Assembly (NCBI GenBank): GCA_001730015.1
Contig: MDLA01000178.1
Coordinates: 1-52,360, forward strand
Length of the DNA: 52,360 nt
Reading direction: 5' to 3'
Origin: Chromatiales bacterium (ex Bugula neritina AB1)
GTDB lineage: Bacteria; Pseudomonadota; Gammaproteobacteria; Granulosicoccales; Granulosicoccaceae
In this document: positions 42,806-52,290 of the stretch, one piece after another
Position numbering within the stretch: position 1 is the stretch's first letter
Layout: every line of letters begins with the position of its first letter
Made by a program: the position numbers and the translations under genes
The notes under the pieces: generated by a model
Told to the model about the DNA's origin: nothing
The model's database searches: none
Seen by the model: only the letters and a program-made list of their open reading frames with translations

Positions 42806-43687
42806 ATGATAAACTTGCGTCAGGTGAAAAGCCTGCTGGCGGTTGTAGAAACCGGCAGCGTAAACAAGGCATCTGAAACCCTGTGTCTTGCCCCTTCCAG
42901 CGTATCTGCTCAGCTGCGCGAGTTGTCCAGCGGTTTAGGTATCAGCCTGTTTGAGTCAGCCGGCCGGGGGCTGGTGCTGAGTTCGGCCGGTCGGCAACTA
43001 CTGCCTAAATTTCAGCGCCTGCTTGCATTGAATGAACAGATCACCGCACAGGCGCAAGCGCTGGTGAGTGAGCCCACCGGCGAGTTACGTCTGTATGCAC
43101 CCAGTTCCATGTGTATTTATCGCCTGCCGGTCCTTATAGAATTGCTGCAGACAACGGCACCGGGTATCGAATTGCATCTGCAGCACGACCCGTTCGATTA
43201 CCGCCAGGCATTGGCAGATCGTTCCATTGATGCCGCTGTTGTTGTGATCGACAAGGCAGAGCCGGGTTGCAATCAGCAGGAAATTGCGGAAGAAGAGGTG
43301 ATCTACGTGACGCATCCGGAGCTCGTCGTAAAGCGCCGCCTGGCACCGGGGCAGCTAATGGACCGCGCACTCATAACGACCGAACCCGGTTGCAGTTATC
43401 GAGTAGCCGCCGGGATTCACTTTCGCCAGCACGGTCTCAGGCTTGCGCCACGGCAGAGTTTTTCTAATGTTGAAGTGATTCGCCGCTGCCTGCTGGCGAA
43501 AATGGGCGTTGGTCTACTGCCGCGCTGTGTGGTGAGCGAAGATATTACTGCAGGTCGCTTGCAGGAGCAGAAAGTTCATGGCGCGCCTTACCGGTTTAAA
43601 TCAACCGTAATCTGGCCGCAGGAAACTGAAGTATCGGCCAGGCTGAATGCCTTCCTGCAGGTGATTCGCGAGCACAGGCTGCGGTAA
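42806..43687 (+). CDS. LysR-type transcriptional regulator (divergent to GST gene)
   Basis: A 293-residue LysR regulator if started at ATG 42806 (MINLRQVKSLLAVVE), the usual LysR opening. In-frame ATGs at 42749, 42761 and 42791 would add up to 19 residues, and the ribosome-binding site does not decide between them. The helix-turn-helix is SVNKASETLCLAPSSVSAQL. The effector domain begins near GELRLYAPSSMCIYRL. It probably controls the divergent GST gene (inference). Confidence 0.83.
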   Translation: MINLRQVKSLLAVVETGSVNKASETLCLAPSSVSAQLRELSSGLGISLFESAGRGLVLSSAGRQLLPKFQRLLALNEQITAQAQALVSEPTGELRLYAPSSMCIYRLPVLIELLQTTAPGIELHLQHDPFDYRQALADRSIDAAVVVIDKAEPGCNQQEIAEEEVIYVTHPELVVKRRLAPGQLMDRALITTEPGCSYRVAAGIHFRQHGLRLAPRQSFSNVEVIRRCLLAKMGVGLLPRCVVSEDITAGRLQEQKVHGAPYRFKSTVIWPQETEVSARLNAFLQVIREHRLR

Positions 43688-43736
43688 CACAAAATTTGCG
43701 GCTTTTTTATTTCATCAAATTGCAGCTGATTTGACG

Positions 43737-44813
43737 CTACCCGAAAAGAGACATCTGACCACCACTTGAGGGCGGTCTGAACAACGAGGTATCCAGCGCC
43801 AGATCGCGCCCGCAGGCAATTCCGGCGCGGCGGCAGGCGAACTCAAATTGCTGACGGATGATATCCGCCCGTGGACCGCTGCCCTCCATGCGTTCACCGA
43901 ATTCTGAATGGTTTAGTTTGTCGTCTCTCAATGACCGTATCGCTTTAAGCACTCGTTCCGCACGCAGCGGATAGTGTTCCTCCAGCCACTGCGGAAACAA
44001 CTGCTGCAGCTCGTGTGGAAGGCGCAGCACAATAGCGTGAGCCGCGCTGGCTCCGGCCTCGGCAGCTGTTGCCACAATGGTGCTGACTTCTTCTTCATTA
44101 AGAGCTGGTATAACCGGAGAGACTGACACCCGCACAGGTATACCAGCCGCGGTTAGCCGCCGCAGGGTTTCAAGCCGCCGGTGTGGCGTAGTTGCTCTGG
44201 GTTCAAGCTTTCTGGCCAGTGTGCGGTCAAGCGTTGTGATGGTAATGCAGGTGGAGACTAGATTGTGCTTTGCCAATTCAGAGAGGAGATCGATATCCCG
44301 TTCGATTAGCGAAGATTTAGTGATTAAATAGACCGGGTGCCGCGCTTCAAGCAATACTTCAAGTAGCTGCCGGGTAATGCCCAGCTGTTTTTCCAGCGGT
44401 TGATAGGCGTCGGTATTGACACCGATAGCAATAGGCTCACAGGTGTATGAGCGCTTTGCGAGTTCAGTTCGAAGCAGGCTTGCGGCCTCGGTTTTTGCGT
44501 ACAGCCTGGTTTCGAAATCAAGCCCCGCAGAGTGGCCGAGGTAGGTATGGCTCGGCCGTGCAAAACAGTAGATGCAGCCGTGCTCGCAGCCACGATACGG
44601 ATTGATTGAGCGATCAAAGTTGATATCCGGTGATTGATTGCGCGTAATAATGGTGCGATTGCAATCGCGACGCCAGTGAGTCTGAATACGGGTTTCAGGT
44701 TCGGTGTAGGAACTCCAGCCGTCATCGATATCAAGGTGATTAGTGGCTTCAAACCTGCCGGTCGCGTTACTCAGAGAGCCTCTGCCGCGCCGTTTTAGCG
44801 GGGTCTCATGCAT
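43737..44813 (-). CDS. PA0069-family radical SAM protein
   Basis: A 358-residue radical SAM enzyme, started at ATG 44813 (MHETPLKRRGRG). A longer open frame continues upstream to 45278 but overlaps the flavin reductase gene and has no homologous content. The 4Fe-4S SAM motif is CEHGCIYCFARPSHTY (C-x3-C-x2-C). NPYRG before it and VNTDAYQPLEK after it are typical of the PA0069/spore photolyase-like group of unknown function. The C-terminus PPSSGGQMSLFG is also characteristic. The reaction is unknown. Confidence 0.87.
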   Translation of the reverse strand: MHETPLKRRGRGSLSNATGRFEATNHLDIDDGWSSYTEPETRIQTHWRRDCNRTIITRNQSPDINFDRSINPYRGCEHGCIYCFARPSHTYLGHSAGLDFETRLYAKTEAASLLRTELAKRSYTCEPIAIGVNTDAYQPLEKQLGITRQLLEVLLEARHPVYLITKSSLIERDIDLLSELAKHNLVSTCITITTLDRTLARKLEPRATTPHRRLETLRRLTAAGIPVRVSVSPVIPALNEEEVSTIVATAAEAGASAAHAIVLRLPHELQQLFPQWLEEHYPLRAERVLKAIRSLRDDKLNHSEFGERMEGSGPRADIIRQQFEFACRRAGIACGRDLALDTSLFRPPSSGGQMSLFG

Positions 44814-45047
44814 AGTGAACCCAATAGCTGTATTAATAAACAGTATATTATCTGAGAGGCAGGAATTCAACAGGAAATGCCAGGCAGCCATACAACCGTT
44901 TACTGTCACGAGCTTTGACCAGGTGTATGAGCAAGCTCTCGGTAGCCGGGGTGTAGCCGAAAATTCCGTCGGCTGAAATGGCGGTGTCTGGTAACCGCAG
45001 GCCGTGTAAAATAGAAACCCCGGCCAATGGCCTGACAGGACACCAAC

Positions 45048-45698
45048 GTGCACTACGATCCGCGCCACGATACCCGACCCCTGCCGTTTGACCCATTCAA
45101 AAGTTGCACTGTACCGCGACCGATAGGCTGGTTGTCGTCCGTATCGAAAAGCGGCGTTGCCAATCTTGCACCCTACAGTCAATGGCAGAACCTCACGTTC
45201 GACCCGCCGCTGGTGATGTTTGCCGCCAACGGTTATCCGGACGGTCGCCGTAAAGACACCGTACTCAATGCGGAGCAATCGGGCTGGTTCGTCTGGAATA
45301 TGGCAACCTGGGAACTGCGCGAAGCCGTCAACTTATCCGCCCAGGCGTTTGCCGCAGAAGTCGATGAATTCGAAAAAGCCGGCGTCAGCAAAGCCCCATG
45401 CATCGATGCACCAGCACCGCGGGTAAAAGAATCACCATGCCATTTTGAATGCAAATACCTTTCAACCCAGCGCTTCCCCGGCAACAGCAATGTCGGCAAT
45501 GTCGATGTTGTTTTCGGCGAAGTAGTGCGAATCCATGTGAGTGATGACGTAGTAACGCCAGAGGGGAAAATCGATATCCCGTGGGTGAAGCCAATTGCTC
45601 GTATGGGTTACTACGACTATGCGGTAATTGATCAGGTATTTGAGATGCGAATTCCGGGCGGGGATGCTGCGGCAGATGGTTTGGAGGGGAGGAAATAG
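45048..45698 (+). CDS. Flavin reductase-like (DIM6/NTAB) family protein
   Basis: A 216-residue FMN-binding split-barrel protein. GTG 45048 is preceded by AGGA. The FMN-binding pattern is in CTVPRPIGWLSSVSKSGVAN and WQNLTFDPPLVMFAANGY near residues 20-65, with TVLNAEQSGWFVWNMA following. Family members reduce flavin for oxygenases or act on flavin-related substrates. The partner is unknown. It overlaps nothing real on the minus strand and is divergent from the radical SAM gene. Confidence 0.83.
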   Translation: MHYDPRHDTRPLPFDPFKSCTVPRPIGWLSSVSKSGVANLAPYSQWQNLTFDPPLVMFAANGYPDGRRKDTVLNAEQSGWFVWNMATWELREAVNLSAQAFAAEVDEFEKAGVSKAPCIDAPAPRVKESPCHFECKYLSTQRFPGNSNVGNVDVVFGEVVRIHVSDDVVTPEGKIDIPWVKPIARMGYYDYAVIDQVFEMRIPGGDAAADGLEGRK

Positions 45699-45851
45699 CT
45701 GGTTGCGGAACAGGTTTCAAAGAAAATATCCGGCATTACATAAAAGCGTTTGCCTTTATGGTATATAGCGCAGCACATACCTGTATGGGAGGCAGTAATT
45801 GATTTTCATTTTTATAGCAGGGCCTGGTAGTAATAACAGTGCAGAATTACG

Positions 45852-48800
45852 ATGATTGAAAAAGACGCAAATCAAATTGCCAAGTACTGGGCAGGTGAAG
45901 TCTGCCTGGAAAAACTCCCCGGTGAATACGACTACAACTTCAAGGCAGGCGGTAGCGTCTCCGGTATTTTGAAAGTCATGCACAGCGGTTGCCCGCTTGA
46001 AACCGTCGATATGCAGGTGGCGTTGCTGAATCACTTGTCTAAATATTCGGAACTGCCAACACCAACCGTGATTCGATCCAATCAGGGCAACGAAGTAGAG
46101 CGCGTTACTGTGGCGGATGCAGAACACCTGGCCTGGATGATCAGTCTGCTACCGGGAAAAACCTTTGCCGGGCACAAAGTAACCGGTAAAATGCTAATGC
46201 ACGATATAGGTGTTGCACTGGCGCAGATGCATCTGGCGCTGCAGGAATTCGAGCACAGCGGCCTTGATCGCCAATTAAAGTGGGATCTCAAAGCCGCTGA
46301 TCAGTTTGAAGCGGATGTACCCTTGATAAAAGACGCGGCTCGTATTGAATTGGTCAGGCGGATTTTTAAGGTATACAAAAGGCACTATCAGCCCTTGCTG
46401 AAGTCACTGCCACAGCAGGCGATTCACAATGATCTGAACGACTACAACATTCTGGTCTCAACCGATGAAAACGGTGCTAGCCGTCTAGGCGGAATTATAG
46501 ATTTCGGCGATGCAGTGTATGGACCGGTACTGGCCGATATCGCTATTACTGCCGCATATCTGGTATTGGGGTGTGACAACCCGATAGCACGGCTGACAGA
46601 ATTTTTTACGGGCTATCAAACTGTGCGTGCGCTTACTACGGCTGAAACCGATGCAGTGTGGCCATTGCTGCTGACGCGTTTGGCTGTCAGTGTGACTAAC
46701 TCCGCCGCAATGAAACTGGAAAAACCGGACGACCCTTACGTGGTCGTGTCTGAAGCGCCGGCGTGGCAGTTTCTGGAAAATTGCCATCGGTATAATGAAT
46801 CGGCTATTCAGTTGAGACTGCGGCTTACAAGGCCGCACAGTGTGGGTTCTGCAGGTGCGGCTGTGCAGGAGTTTCTGCACGGCAACCGGGGGAAGTTTGC
46901 AGGTATCATCGAACAGAACCTCTCAACAGCGGTAACATTCGATTTCTCACCGGCGCAGTCATCCGTACCGGCTGACCCGTTCAAATTTAAACTGCAAGAT
47001 ATGTTCGCGCTGGTAAGCGACTCGCTTTCCGGGGATGCCGTTGGTATAGGCCGTTACGCCGAACCACGCCTGATCTATACGGCCGGGCAATTTATTAACG
47101 GCCCTAATAATCATAGCGATCGTCGCACTGTTCATATTGGTGTTGATCTTTTTGCACCAGCGCTAACCCGCTTGCATGCTCCACTTGCAGGTACGGTAGT
47201 GTTGGCTGAGTGGCAGCAGGGGGCACTCGAATACGGTGGTATGGTGATTCTGGAGCACACCGTTCCGGGTACTGACTATACATTCCAGACTTTGTACGGG
47301 CACCTCGGCAAGGCGTGTGTTGCCGCTCTTGCCATAGGGCAGTCGATTGCGGCTGGTGAGTGCTTCGCTGAACTGGGGGATACAAATGAAAACGGCGGCT
47401 GGTCGCCGCACCTGCACCTTCAGCTGGGCATACACACCAGCGGCATTGCTGACTGGCCCGGTGTGGTGCTGCCTGATGAGCTGGATCAGTGGCAGCAGAT
47501 GTTTCCGAACCCGGCTGCGCTGCTTAATCTGCCAGACGATGCCATTGGCTATTTATCTGAAGCTCCAGAGTCGATAACACACCGTAGAAAAAAAGTTACC
47601 GCGCCTAACCTGAAGCTTTCCTATAGCCAGCCTGTACAGATGGTGCGTGGCTGGAAGCAGTATTTATTTGATAATGCCGGACGTTGTTACCTGGATGCCT
47701 ATAACAATGTGCCGCACGTTGGCCATTGTCACCCTCATGTAACTGCGGCAATCAAAAAGCAGGTTGGTCTCCTTAGTACCAATACCCGCTACGTAAATAA
47801 AGGCTTGCCGGACTATGCTGAGGCATTGCTGGCACGCTTTCCCGCTGAGCTTGATACCTGCTTTCTGGTCAGTTCCGGCAGTGAAGCGAACGAAATCGCA
47901 TTGAGGCTGGCGCGGCAGTTTACCGGAGCTACTGATGTACTGGTGTCTGAGAGTGGCTATCACGGTATCACACAAACCTGTATAGATATCAGCCAGTATA
48001 AATTCGGGCGAACCGGTGGTGACGGTCAGAAAGACTGGGTGCATGTGATCGATGTACCCGATACCTACCGCGGCAGGCATAAGGGCGAAGGTGCAGCACA
48101 AGCTTATATTAATGATGTAACAGCGCAACTCAATTCGCTCAGCCGCCGTGGACGCAAACTGGCCTGTTTTATATCAGAACCGTTCCCGAGTGTTGCCGGT
48201 CAGGTGATACCGCCCGACGGATATCTCGCCGGTGTTTATGATGCGGTGCGTAGCAGCGGTGCGCTGAATATAGCCGATGAAGTACAGACCGGCCTCGGGC
48301 GGCTGGGGCGGTGTAACTGGGGTTTCAGTTATCAGGGGGCAATGCCGGATATAGTCGTTCTCGGCAAGCCGGCAGGCAACGGCCATCCGCTGGGGGTGGT
48401 TGTTACGCGTCGTGAAATCGCCGATGCCTTTGCCACCGGCATGGAGTTTTTCTCCACGTTCGGAGGCTCTAACGTGGCATGTGCAGCCGGTCTTGCGGTG
48501 CTTGATGTGCTTGAACAGGAACAGCTGGCCGACAACGCAGAAGTTGTTGGTTCGCATATTCTGCGAGGGCTGGAAGATCTCGCAGCGCAGTATGCACTGA
48601 TTGGCGATGTTCGTGGTGCAGGTTTGTTTCTCGGCGCTGATCTGAATCGAACAGACAACACACCGGCTACAGATGCTGCAGCCTATATTGTTAATCGCTT
48701 GCGTGATTACCGGATATTGATTGGTTCCGATGGCCCGCATGACAATGTTCTGAAAATCAGGCCGCCATTGTGCTTTTCTATAGAAAACGCTGATGCGCTG

Positions 48801-48854
48801 TTAAATGCTCTGGCCGATATTTTAGATGAAGAGCCGTTGCGAAAGTTGTGCTGA
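45852..48854 (+). CDS. Three-domain fusion: APH-fold kinase, M23 peptidase-like, class III PLP enzyme
   Basis: A 1000-residue protein. Residues 1 to about 340 form an APH-type kinase (HNDLNDYNI with H192, D194, N199; IIDFGD with D217). Residues about 380-560 form an M23/LytM-like domain with the zinc and catalytic pattern H428-x3-D432, H484 in YGHL, and H520-x-H522. Residues about 590-1000 are a class III aminotransferase fold with Schiff-base K839 in VLGKPAGNGHPLG. The outer domains parallel hydroxylysine kinase and the AGXT2L1/AGXT2L2 phospho-lyases. The enzyme may therefore phosphorylate an amino alcohol and then eliminate phosphate and ammonia (inference from those families). The role of the M23 domain is unclear. 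There is no signal peptide. Confidence 0.87.
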   Translation: MIEKDANQIAKYWAGEVCLEKLPGEYDYNFKAGGSVSGILKVMHSGCPLETVDMQVALLNHLSKYSELPTPTVIRSNQGNEVERVTVADAEHLAWMISLLPGKTFAGHKVTGKMLMHDIGVALAQMHLALQEFEHSGLDRQLKWDLKAADQFEADVPLIKDAARIELVRRIFKVYKRHYQPLLKSLPQQAIHNDLNDYNILVSTDENGASRLGGIIDFGDAVYGPVLADIAITAAYLVLGCDNPIARLTEFFTGYQTVRALTTAETDAVWPLLLTRLAVSVTNSAAMKLEKPDDPYVVVSEAPAWQFLENCHRYNESAIQLRLRLTRPHSVGSAGAAVQEFLHGNRGKFAGIIEQNLSTAVTFDFSPAQSSVPADPFKFKLQDMFALVSDSLSGDAVGIGRYAEPRLIYTAGQFINGPNNHSDRRTVHIGVDLFAPALTRLHAPLAGTVVLAEWQQGALEYGGMVILEHTVPGTDYTFQTLYGHLGKACVAALAIGQSIAAGECFAELGDTNENGGWSPHLHLQLGIHTSGIADWPGVVLPDELDQWQQMFPNPAALLNLPDDAIGYLSEAPESITHRRKKVTAPNLKLSYSQPVQMVRGWKQYLFDNAGRCYLDAYNNVPHVGHCHPHVTAAIKKQVGLLSTNTRYVNKGLPDYAEALLARFPAELDTCFLVSSGSEANEIALRLARQFTGATDVLVSESGYHGITQTCIDISQYKFGRTGGDGQKDWVHVIDVPDTYRGRHKGEGAAQAYINDVTAQLNSLSRRGRKLACFISEPFPSVAGQVIPPDGYLAGVYDAVRSSGALNIADEVQTGLGRLGRCNWGFSYQGAMPDIVVLGKPAGNGHPLGVVVTRREIADAFATGMEFFSTFGGSNVACAAGLAVLDVLEQEQLADNAEVVGSHILRGLEDLAAQYALIGDVRGAGLFLGADLNRTDNTPATDAAAYIVNRLRDYRILIGSDGPHDNVLKIRPPLCFSIENADALLNALADILDEEPLRKLC

Positions 48855-48896
48855 TTTTTAAATAGCCGCAGCCTGGCAACTCGGGAGAATTATGAA

Positions 48897-49865
48897 ATGA
48901 GGAGTAATAATAAAATGATGAAATTAAATTCGGCCCGTTGTGAGCTTAACTGCGTCGTGGCGGCATTACTACGGCGCATTAAATCCATTACTGCAGAGTC
49001 CAGACTGATTGCTACCGCTGCATTAGTAGCTATCTGGCTGGTACCAGGTCAATTTGCTTTTGCAGATAGTTCCGTCTGGAAAGTAAGCAAAGGCGATACG
49101 CTGATATATCTCGGTGGCACTCTGCATGTATTGAGTAAAGGCGACTACCCGTTGCCGGCGGAATTTGATGAAGCCTACCGGGCATCGGAGATCGTGGTGT
49201 TTGAAACCGACATCGTGAAAATCAGTCAGCCGGCGTTTCAGCAGGAAATGCTATCGACCCTCACGTATGAAAACGGCAGAACAATCCGTGATGAACTTAA
49301 GCCCGGGACGATCAATCTGCTTGAAGCCCATTTCAGTCAGCGCGGTATTCCGTTTGAGCGGTTTGAGCTCTATAAACCGGCTATGGTATCGCTATTGATT
49401 TCAATGATTGAATTGCAGGCACTGGGTATATCCAGTCAGGGGGTCGATCAATTTTTCTCAATTCAGGCAGTGGATGACAATAAAACTCAGCTTGAGCTGG
49501 AAAGCCCGCAGCAGCAACTGGCTATGATTGCCACTATGGCAGGTGATAAACCTGATCGCCTGATTTTACACACGCTTCGGGATGCAAAAAACCTGCGCAC
49601 TATCATGGAGGATCTGGTTGCTGCGTGGCGAACCGGTGATACGGATCGGCTCGATACCGAGATGATCGAGGTAATGCAACGCGACTACCCGAACGTGTAT
49701 GAAAATCTGCTGGTCACCCGCAATAACAACTGGCTGCCGGCGATTATGCAGCTGTTTGCGAGCGATGAAATTGAATTTGTTCTGGTCGGGGCGGGCCATC
49801 TGGTGGGCAGAGACGGGCTGCTGATGTTGCTGGAGCAACGGGGCTATCGTGTAGAGCAGTTGTAG
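48897..49865 (+). CDS. TraB/GumN family protein
   Basis: A 322-residue protein. ATG 48897 (GGGAG upstream) and ATG 48915 (GAGGAG upstream) are both plausible. A hydrophobic segment (LIATAALVAIWLVPGQFAFA) serves as signal peptide. The family hallmark VWKVSKGDTLIYLGGTLHVL follows at once, with ASEIVVFETDI and, near the C-terminus, FVLVGAGHLVGRDGLL. These conserved His/Glu positions resemble the metalloprotease-like TraB/GumN/Tiki fold. The bacterial function is not settled. It is downstream of the fusion gene by 42 bp. Confidence 0.85.
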   Translation: MRSNNKMMKLNSARCELNCVVAALLRRIKSITAESRLIATAALVAIWLVPGQFAFADSSVWKVSKGDTLIYLGGTLHVLSKGDYPLPAEFDEAYRASEIVVFETDIVKISQPAFQQEMLSTLTYENGRTIRDELKPGTINLLEAHFSQRGIPFERFELYKPAMVSLLISMIELQALGISSQGVDQFFSIQAVDDNKTQLELESPQQQLAMIATMAGDKPDRLILHTLRDAKNLRTIMEDLVAAWRTGDTDRLDTEMIEVMQRDYPNVYENLLVTRNNNWLPAIMQLFASDEIEFVLVGAGHLVGRDGLLMLLEQRGYRVEQL

Positions 49866-49932
49866 TCGGTAGGTGCATTCCGGAAAACTGTGTTAATTTA
49901 GTGTTTACCAGCCAACTTTTGTATCCGATGCA

Positions 49933-51231
49933 TTGCTGTTAATTCTATCGTCGTCGGTTACCCGCAACGAACCTCTGCTACAGACTCACTTCTTGATAAA
50001 TTCCGAAAAAACGCCGCTCCGGCCTGTGGTGATCGCTTTGCTCGTGCTGTGCTTTTGCGTTTGCATGACAGCGATCAGCCGTGGCATGGGCGAGACGTTC
50101 GGTGTGTTTTTATTGCCACTAAGTGAGCAGTTCAGTTGGGAGCGCGCCACTGTCACCTCGGTGTATTCCGTTTACATGGTGAGCCTCGGTATCGGTTCGC
50201 TGCTTTCCGGTATGGCATTCGACCGGTTCGGCGCGCGTTTTAACTATACCCTGGGCGTGACGCTGCTTGCGTTTGGTTATGGAATGGCTGGATCGCTCGA
50301 CCAGTTGTGGCAATTCTATGTGTCAATTGGGCTGTTTGGCGGGATAGGCGCAGCGATGGTGGGTATTGTACCAACTCAAAGCCTGGTATCCCGCTGGTTT
50401 GACAAGCGCCTGGCCAGCGCGCTTTCAGTAGCTTATGCAGGGCAGGGGCTCGGCGCTCTCATGATGGTGCCACTGACACAGCTTGCCATCGACAACTTCG
50501 GCTGGACCGGAGCTTATAAAGCCTCTGGTTTGTTATTTGCCGTGGTCCTGGTGATGGTATTGCTGCTGCCGTGGCGGGCGATAGAGCAGGGCGCACACGC
50601 CAACCCGCGCATGGCACCCGGTGGAAAGTCGGCCGGCGGACCGAGTTTGTCCGAAGCGTTAAAAACACGGGCCTTCTGGGGGTTCTTTTTTATCTTTACT
50701 ACAACCGCCATCGGCATTTTCGGTATCAGCCTGCAGAGTGTTGCCTATCTGATTGAACGCGGATTCACCGAAGTTGAAGCCGCGCTCGCTTTTGGTGTTG
50801 TAGGCATGCTGAGCTTCGCCGGTATGGCGCTGACCGGCCTGGCCGCTGATCACTGGCCGCGGCATATTGTCGCCAGTTGCAGCTATATGCTGAGCTTTAT
50901 CGGCATCGGTGCGCTCGCGCTGTTGCAGTTGTATCCGGGCTGGTTGTTATTACTTGTTTATGTCATTACTTTTGGTTTGTCCGCTGGTGCTCGCGGCCCC
51001 ATTATCACCACATTGATGGCAGAAACGTTTGCCGGCAAAGGTTTGGCGTCTATCTACGGTGCCTCGAATCTAGGGCAGGGCCTGGGTGCTGCATTCGGAG
51101 CATTTGGTGCGGGCTTATTGTTTGATTTGACAGACGGCTATAACACCGGGTTTGCGCTGTGCTCAGTGTTTACGTTTATAGGTGCCTCGCTGTTCTGGCT
51201 GGTGCCTGAAATTCGCTATGCAAAGAAATGA
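49933..51231 (+). CDS. MFS transporter
   Basis: A 432-residue major facilitator superfamily protein with about 12 membrane segments. The TM2-3 loop signature is GMAFDRFGARFNY, with GIVPTQSLVSRWFDKRLASA in the first half. The second half begins near LKTRAFWGFFFIF after a cytoplasmic loop. The pattern is close to monocarboxylate/oxalate-formate antiporter-like carriers (inference). The start is uncertain: TTG 49933 is the furthest upstream, but the first 30 residues are not membrane-like and a later start near LINSEKTPLRP is possible. Confidence 0.82.
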   Translation: MLLILSSSVTRNEPLLQTHFLINSEKTPLRPVVIALLVLCFCVCMTAISRGMGETFGVFLLPLSEQFSWERATVTSVYSVYMVSLGIGSLLSGMAFDRFGARFNYTLGVTLLAFGYGMAGSLDQLWQFYVSIGLFGGIGAAMVGIVPTQSLVSRWFDKRLASALSVAYAGQGLGALMMVPLTQLAIDNFGWTGAYKASGLLFAVVLVMVLLLPWRAIEQGAHANPRMAPGGKSAGGPSLSEALKTRAFWGFFFIFTTTAIGIFGISLQSVAYLIERGFTEVEAALAFGVVGMLSFAGMALTGLAADHWPRHIVASCSYMLSFIGIGALALLQLYPGWLLLLVYVITFGLSAGARGPIITTLMAETFAGKGLASIYGASNLGQGLGAAFGAFGAGLLFDLTDGYNTGFALCSVFTFIGASLFWLVPEIRYAKK

Positions 51232-51476
51232 TGTCAGCGAGTAATTATGAGGGGCAACTCGGAGGATGGTAATACTGATTATGCCGTCTGATTTTTTTCT
51301 GCAGGAATCCCTGCCGGAGCCAGGCAGATAGAGCTGCGTATCCGAATCTTCTCTCTGCAGAGCGATTGTCACCAACAAGTCATCCAGGGAGGTTAGTTCG
51401 ACAGCCTATCACGAAGGTCGAGGCAGTCAGGAGGGTTTGTTTGCGGTGTTCAAATCACAGCCTGCGCTGACCCTGG
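51232..51476. other. Intergenic region without recognised features
   Basis: No gene, dyad or regulatory motif was recognised between the MFS gene and the composite repeat. A T-rich run near 51290 has no preceding stem. Confidence 0.3.
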
Positions 51477-51650
51477 TGTTGCATGAAATTCCGGTCGGAT
51501 CCACCGCGCCGCGTCCATAGCAGCATCTAAGGCGCTGTACTAGTTTTTCCTGAATATCACTTAGTCATTCTAGATAACTGCATGTGGTTGGTGAAAGATC
51601 GCGTGTCCTGAGGGATCCGCAGTAGCGCTGGTTTATGGACGGGCACTAAA
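51477..51650. repeat. Composite repeat: family C left part joined to inverted family B end
   Basis: Positions 51477-51565 match family C copy 1 at 40588. Positions 51566-51650 in reverse complement match the left arm of family B (AGTGCCCGTCCATAAACCAG, CGCTACTGCGGATCCCTCAG, CGCGATCTTTCACC, TAGAATGACTA). The join lies at CACTTAG/TCATTCTAG. It is either a recombinant or shows that B and C are halves of one larger family. Confidence 0.65.
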
Positions 51651-51711
51651 TAACCGCTACCAGAAGATAAAAATGCTGGGGAGCTTGTAGAAAAACGGCT
51701 TAAAATGGTTT

Positions 51712-52290
51712 CTAGCCAACTTGCTCAGCCACGTACTCAATTAACTTTCCCGTGTCGACATGAAAATTGTTAAACACGACGACACCAGCGGGATTAATCA
51801 GAATTAACCACGGCGTGCCGCCGGTTCGGTAGGCTCGCATGGTTACGGGACGTGCATGAGTTTTCTCATCACCCGGATCGTGGCCCATGGTAATGGGTAA
51901 TTCATAGCGCAGTTGCAGCTTGCGAACATCTTCCTGTGTATTTGAGGTGAAGCCCTCGAACACGGTTTGAATCGCTGCTATGGCCACTTTCGGGTGATCG
52001 TGAAAGCGCTCAGAGAACTGTTGCAGGGTTGGAAATCCACTGCTGTGGCAACCCGGACACCAGTCTTGAAAGCATTTTAGAAAAACCCATTTTCCGCGCG
52101 CTTGCTGTACCGAAAAATCACCGGGATCGCCGTTCGCATCAATCCAGTAATCGAGCTCAATCTCAGGCGCTTCGTGACCCTGGATTCCGTGGTTGTTTTG
52201 TGCCTGCACGGTTTGACTGCCGATGCCGCCGGCGAGCAGTGCGGTGGCACCGCTGGCGATAAGAAAATCTCTTCGGCTGGGTGGCTGTCT
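51712..52290 (-). CDS. Tat-exported thioredoxin-fold (TlpA/redoxin-like) protein, 5' end unclear
   Basis: The core (GTG 52209 to stop 51712, 165 codons) is a TlpA/AhpC-like thioredoxin fold with redox motif FQDWCPGCHSSG near residue 50 and cis-Pro in GGTPWLILI. The frame continues upstream: 52278-52210 encodes SRRDFLIASGATALLAGGIG and then SQT. With VQA-Q this is a twin-arginine signal peptide. The true start must therefore lie upstream of 52278. No ATG, GTG or TTG is found in frame up to the window edge. From about 52290 outward the sequence is repeat family A. Either the start is outside the window or the repeat has replaced it. Confidence 0.78.
   Translation of the reverse strand, partial: RQPPSRRDFLIASGATALLAGGIGSQTVQAQNNHGIQGHEAPEIELDYWIDANGDPGDFSVQQARGKWVFLKCFQDWCPGCHSSGFPTLQQFSERFHDHPKVAIAAIQTVFEGFTSNTQEDVRKLQLRYELPITMGHDPGDEKTHARPVTMRAYRTGGTPWLILINPAGVVVFNNFHVDTGKLIEYVAEQVG

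Noticed and set aside
44814..45278. Upstream extension of the radical SAM frame giving a 513-residue protein
   Set aside because: It overlaps the divergent flavin reductase gene, the extra part lacks family similarity, and the PA0069 family starts near 44813.
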